Below, one piece after another: positions 61,376 to 64,000 of a DNA stretch of 64,000 nucleotides. Positions within the stretch are counted from its first letter, which is position 1. Every line of letters starts with the position of its first letter. The notes under the pieces were generated by a model. It made no database searches, was not told the DNA's origin, and saw only the letters and a program-made list of their open reading frames with translations. The stretch is from Cristatella mucedo (Eukaryota; Bryozoa; Phylactolaemata; Cristatellidae): contig WPIO01000032.1 of assembly GCA_009760855.2 (NCBI GenBank), positions 2,007,501 to 2,071,500 on the forward strand, given 5' to 3'. A program made the translations under genes and the position numbers.

Positions 61376-63589
61376 AAAAACTGACGTTCTTACGAAAAGT
61401 AGATAGACTTCGAAGTGGACGCATGCTCATTCTCGTCCTCTCGTCGGGGGTACTGGTCAACGAAGGTCGAGAAATCAAACTCTGCAGCTCTTCTACAGTA
61501 CTACCGACAATGAGCTCGCGACATATAACAGTGATGAAACCATAGCAGCAGTAGACATTTTGTACGCTCGCGTGCTCTGCTTTCTTGCACCAGCTTCTCG
61601 GTGGTCGTTGGTAACTAGGTACTAAGCGATGATCTCCCCTGCTGCCACTGCTGAGTTGACTTGGGTTCTCTCCTAGTGTGTCTGAGTGTGCACAAGTGTA
61701 CATAGTGTGCGTGGGGTTTGCTATTCCACGTGTGTCCTTTCGTATGTCTGGGTAAACACGCGTGTGTCCGTCTAGACGCTCCCGAGGTGAGGTGTACGCT
61801 TCAGAAAGGCACGCATTAGTCATTTCTATTTTTATACCGATGACATCAATGCTCTTGGATGCTCAGTCTGATTGGCAATGCCTTTGTCGTGACATAATGC
61901 CAAGTGGCAGGCAAACTATCTAATTGCAAACTGAGAGTGACACACGGCGTTGGCTGGCATAAACCAGGCCCCCTTCCTATAAGAACTAGTTATTTGCACA
62001 TCAGCAGGCTCGCCATTGCCAAGTGAGAAGGGCACATTAGCTCAAGCCCAAGGCATCCCCTAGAGCGAGCAAATTCCAGCTGCAGGTCTGACCTATCGCT
62101 TTCTCTTTGGTGAATCGTGCGTGTTATCAGTCGAACCTGACTATCTGCCTAATCACGGCTACCAGCTGAAAGCGGCCGAAAGCATCAGCCCTGCTAGCAG
62201 CCAGCACTGCTGAAAGTGAAGCAGCGAAATGCACAATTCCAGTCTGCCTCGGGATCGGACTCACAAATCAGTTCATCCGCATTATCAGAGCCATTTTGCC
62301 GAATAGTCAAGGCAAGTCTTCAGATAAAACAAAACTTCATTGACAAACCATCTTGTGTACAGACAATCTTCCAGGCCATTTTTGACATTTAATGATAATG
62401 AACAGGCAATGACACCGATAATATGACATCTTAAACTTAATATATAATGGAGCTTGGGGCGAAAGGTGCAATAGTCTGTCAGTTGAGCATAGCACAGGCT
62501 TCTCCGCGTAGATGTGTGCATGACATGACTTCAAGTTAAGTATAAACTTTCAACACAGACACAATCTAAAGTGCAACACTGTCGTACTGTACTGAAATGA
62601 TAATACCGATTACTAACCATACCGGGATTTCATGGAACTTCTGTAGTACTGTAAGAAGAGAACCTATTTAGTCTGCACTCAGGCGCTTAATTTCCAGGTG
62701 TACTTACCAACTAATCACTTCGTGGCCAACCTACCTCCGTTCTAGTATTTCAGTTAAAGTACTCACTTTTTCTTAATTACGTGAAATAAAAAGCAACTTA
62801 ATATAGAAAACAAGTTCAATTTTTTCCTTTGGTAAAAACGAGGTTCTCTTAATCCCTTATGCCTAAAATATATGGCAAATAGAAAATGGTAATTGTTACC
62901 CAAAAACTTTCCGTGTTTTACTTGCTATTTTGAATTTCCCCTTATCTTTTTTTAGGCAAAGTTCAGATGTCAGGTTTGCACATTAAGCACGCATTGTGCC
63001 GTAGCAAAAATTAAAGCAAGTTCAGCGGAAATAGCCACGCAGAGTCAGATTGATAGGAATGTAACCACGTAGTTAATTTAAATGTTGCCGGGAAAGAGAA
63101 GAGTGAAAGTGAGCCAAGTTTGACTGACCTGGCATCAAGAGGTTGCTTGTGCCCAGAAGGAGAATTGTACGAGTTTGAAAATTTACCAATACAAGAGCAA
63201 AAATACTCGATAAAAGTGTCTGTTTAAAATGCACACTTTGACATTACCATTCGAGATCAAGATAAGCCCAGAGCAACCCATTCTGAGCGAGAACACTGCG
63301 AGAGAACTCCTTTTTAAGGTAAAGTAGGCAATCGTTGCAAGCTAAACAATTTTTTTGCACTCTTATTCGGTAATTTGTGAAATATAATTTTTTATGTTAT
63401 ATAATTTTAGAATGCTTACAGATTGGTACGGAGGAAAAAAGAGAGCCACAACGTCGCTCTCATAGCAATTTGGTGAGAACCGACGGGCCACTCAAGCATA
63501 TGCTACTTCTGAATGGCGGACCCCTCCAAAAGTGGAATTGGCACAAACGCTCATTCCATAATGCCTACATACATTTCATCAACCATATT
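61376..63589. other. Unassigned sequence
   Basis: A minus-strand frame of 152 codons (61365-61823) adjoins the family 2 LINE and may belong to it, but no domain was recognised. The rest (62-63.6 kb) is AT-rich with nothing identified. Confidence 0.35.
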
Positions 63590-64000
63590 AATAACAATAA
63601 TAATTATAATGCACTTGATAAAGCGCCCTCAGAGAACTCAATCTCTTTCTATACGCTTTACATTTGCTGCAAAGGGAAACGCGATTAAATGGTGTGTAAT
63701 ATCGTGCTTGATAAACTGCATGAATAGCACGGTTAGGGGTGACATGCACAGGGTCAGCATGGAAGTGTGGTTAGTGGTAGCATGCACAGCGTCAGCACGC
63801 ATAAGCACATGAAGGACGAATCGCAAGGACCCACTAAATGCTGTCCTAAATAGGTGTTTTTAAGTTCTTTGTAAATGTGGTCAGGTCAGGAGATGTTGTA
63901 CCGCAAGTCGGGAGTGAGTTCCACGCTTTGGGAGCATATGAACTAAATGCACGGGCTCCAAAGGATTAGAGGTTTGAGGTTTGTACGAGCCATCTCCCTT
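63590..64000 (-). mobile_element. L2-like LINE 3' end, cut by the window edge
   Basis: (AAT)n, then CACTTGATAAAGCGCCCTCA and GAGAACTCAATCTCTTTCTA form the tail; GTTAGGGGTGACATGCACAG, GGACCCACTAAATGCTGTCC and TATGAACTAAATGCACGGG follow in the same order as the copy at 42255. Confidence 0.88.

Overview
The window is animal nuclear DNA. Coding sequence is sparse and split by GT-AG introns. The rest is crowded with tRNA-derived SINEs, 5'-truncated LINE fragments and long simple repeats, and nothing bacterial, plasmid-like or CRISPR-like was seen. Two extracellular-matrix genes can be reconstructed with matching splice phases. The species cannot be named from the sequence; an invertebrate is most likely, because the fibrillar collagen is unlike any vertebrate chain in its cysteine pattern and exon layout.

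Layout. 1-10.7 kb: mostly unassigned DNA, with one orphan signal-peptide-like exon at 248-323 and a few old repeats. It turns GC- and CpG-rich from about 8.5 kb. 10.76-18.47 kb (+): a complete fibrillar collagen gene with a TATA box, ten coding exons (3,993 nt, 1,330 residues) and two poly(A) signals. The protein is a signal peptide, a very short N-terminal region, an uninterrupted Gly-X-Y helix of 336 triplets and a C-terminal fibrillar-collagen (COLFI) domain. 18.5-21.4 kb: intergenic, with one LINE fragment. 21.38-49.90 kb (-): the last four exons (377 residues) of a second matrix-type gene with two tandem von Willebrand A (vWA) domains. Its introns are about 18.3, 6.9 and 2.2 kb and are filled with repeats. 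49.9-64 kb: upstream side of the vWA gene. Its 5' exons were not found with confidence; the stretch holds LINE and SINE copies and several CpG-rich patches.

The two genes are convergent, with stop codons about 3.6 kb apart. Both products would act outside the cell: a fibril-forming collagen, and a vWA protein of the matrilin / collagen VI / FACIT type that often binds collagen fibrils. A joint function is inference only.

Repeats. SINE family A and the LINE family (called L2-like here from its 3' tail and reverse-transcriptase remnants) end in the same type of hairpin tail (AGCGCC...TTCTCT...GGCGCT followed by ATT-rich sequence). SINE family B is also tRNA-derived but has a different body. 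A second LINE-like family has three copies.
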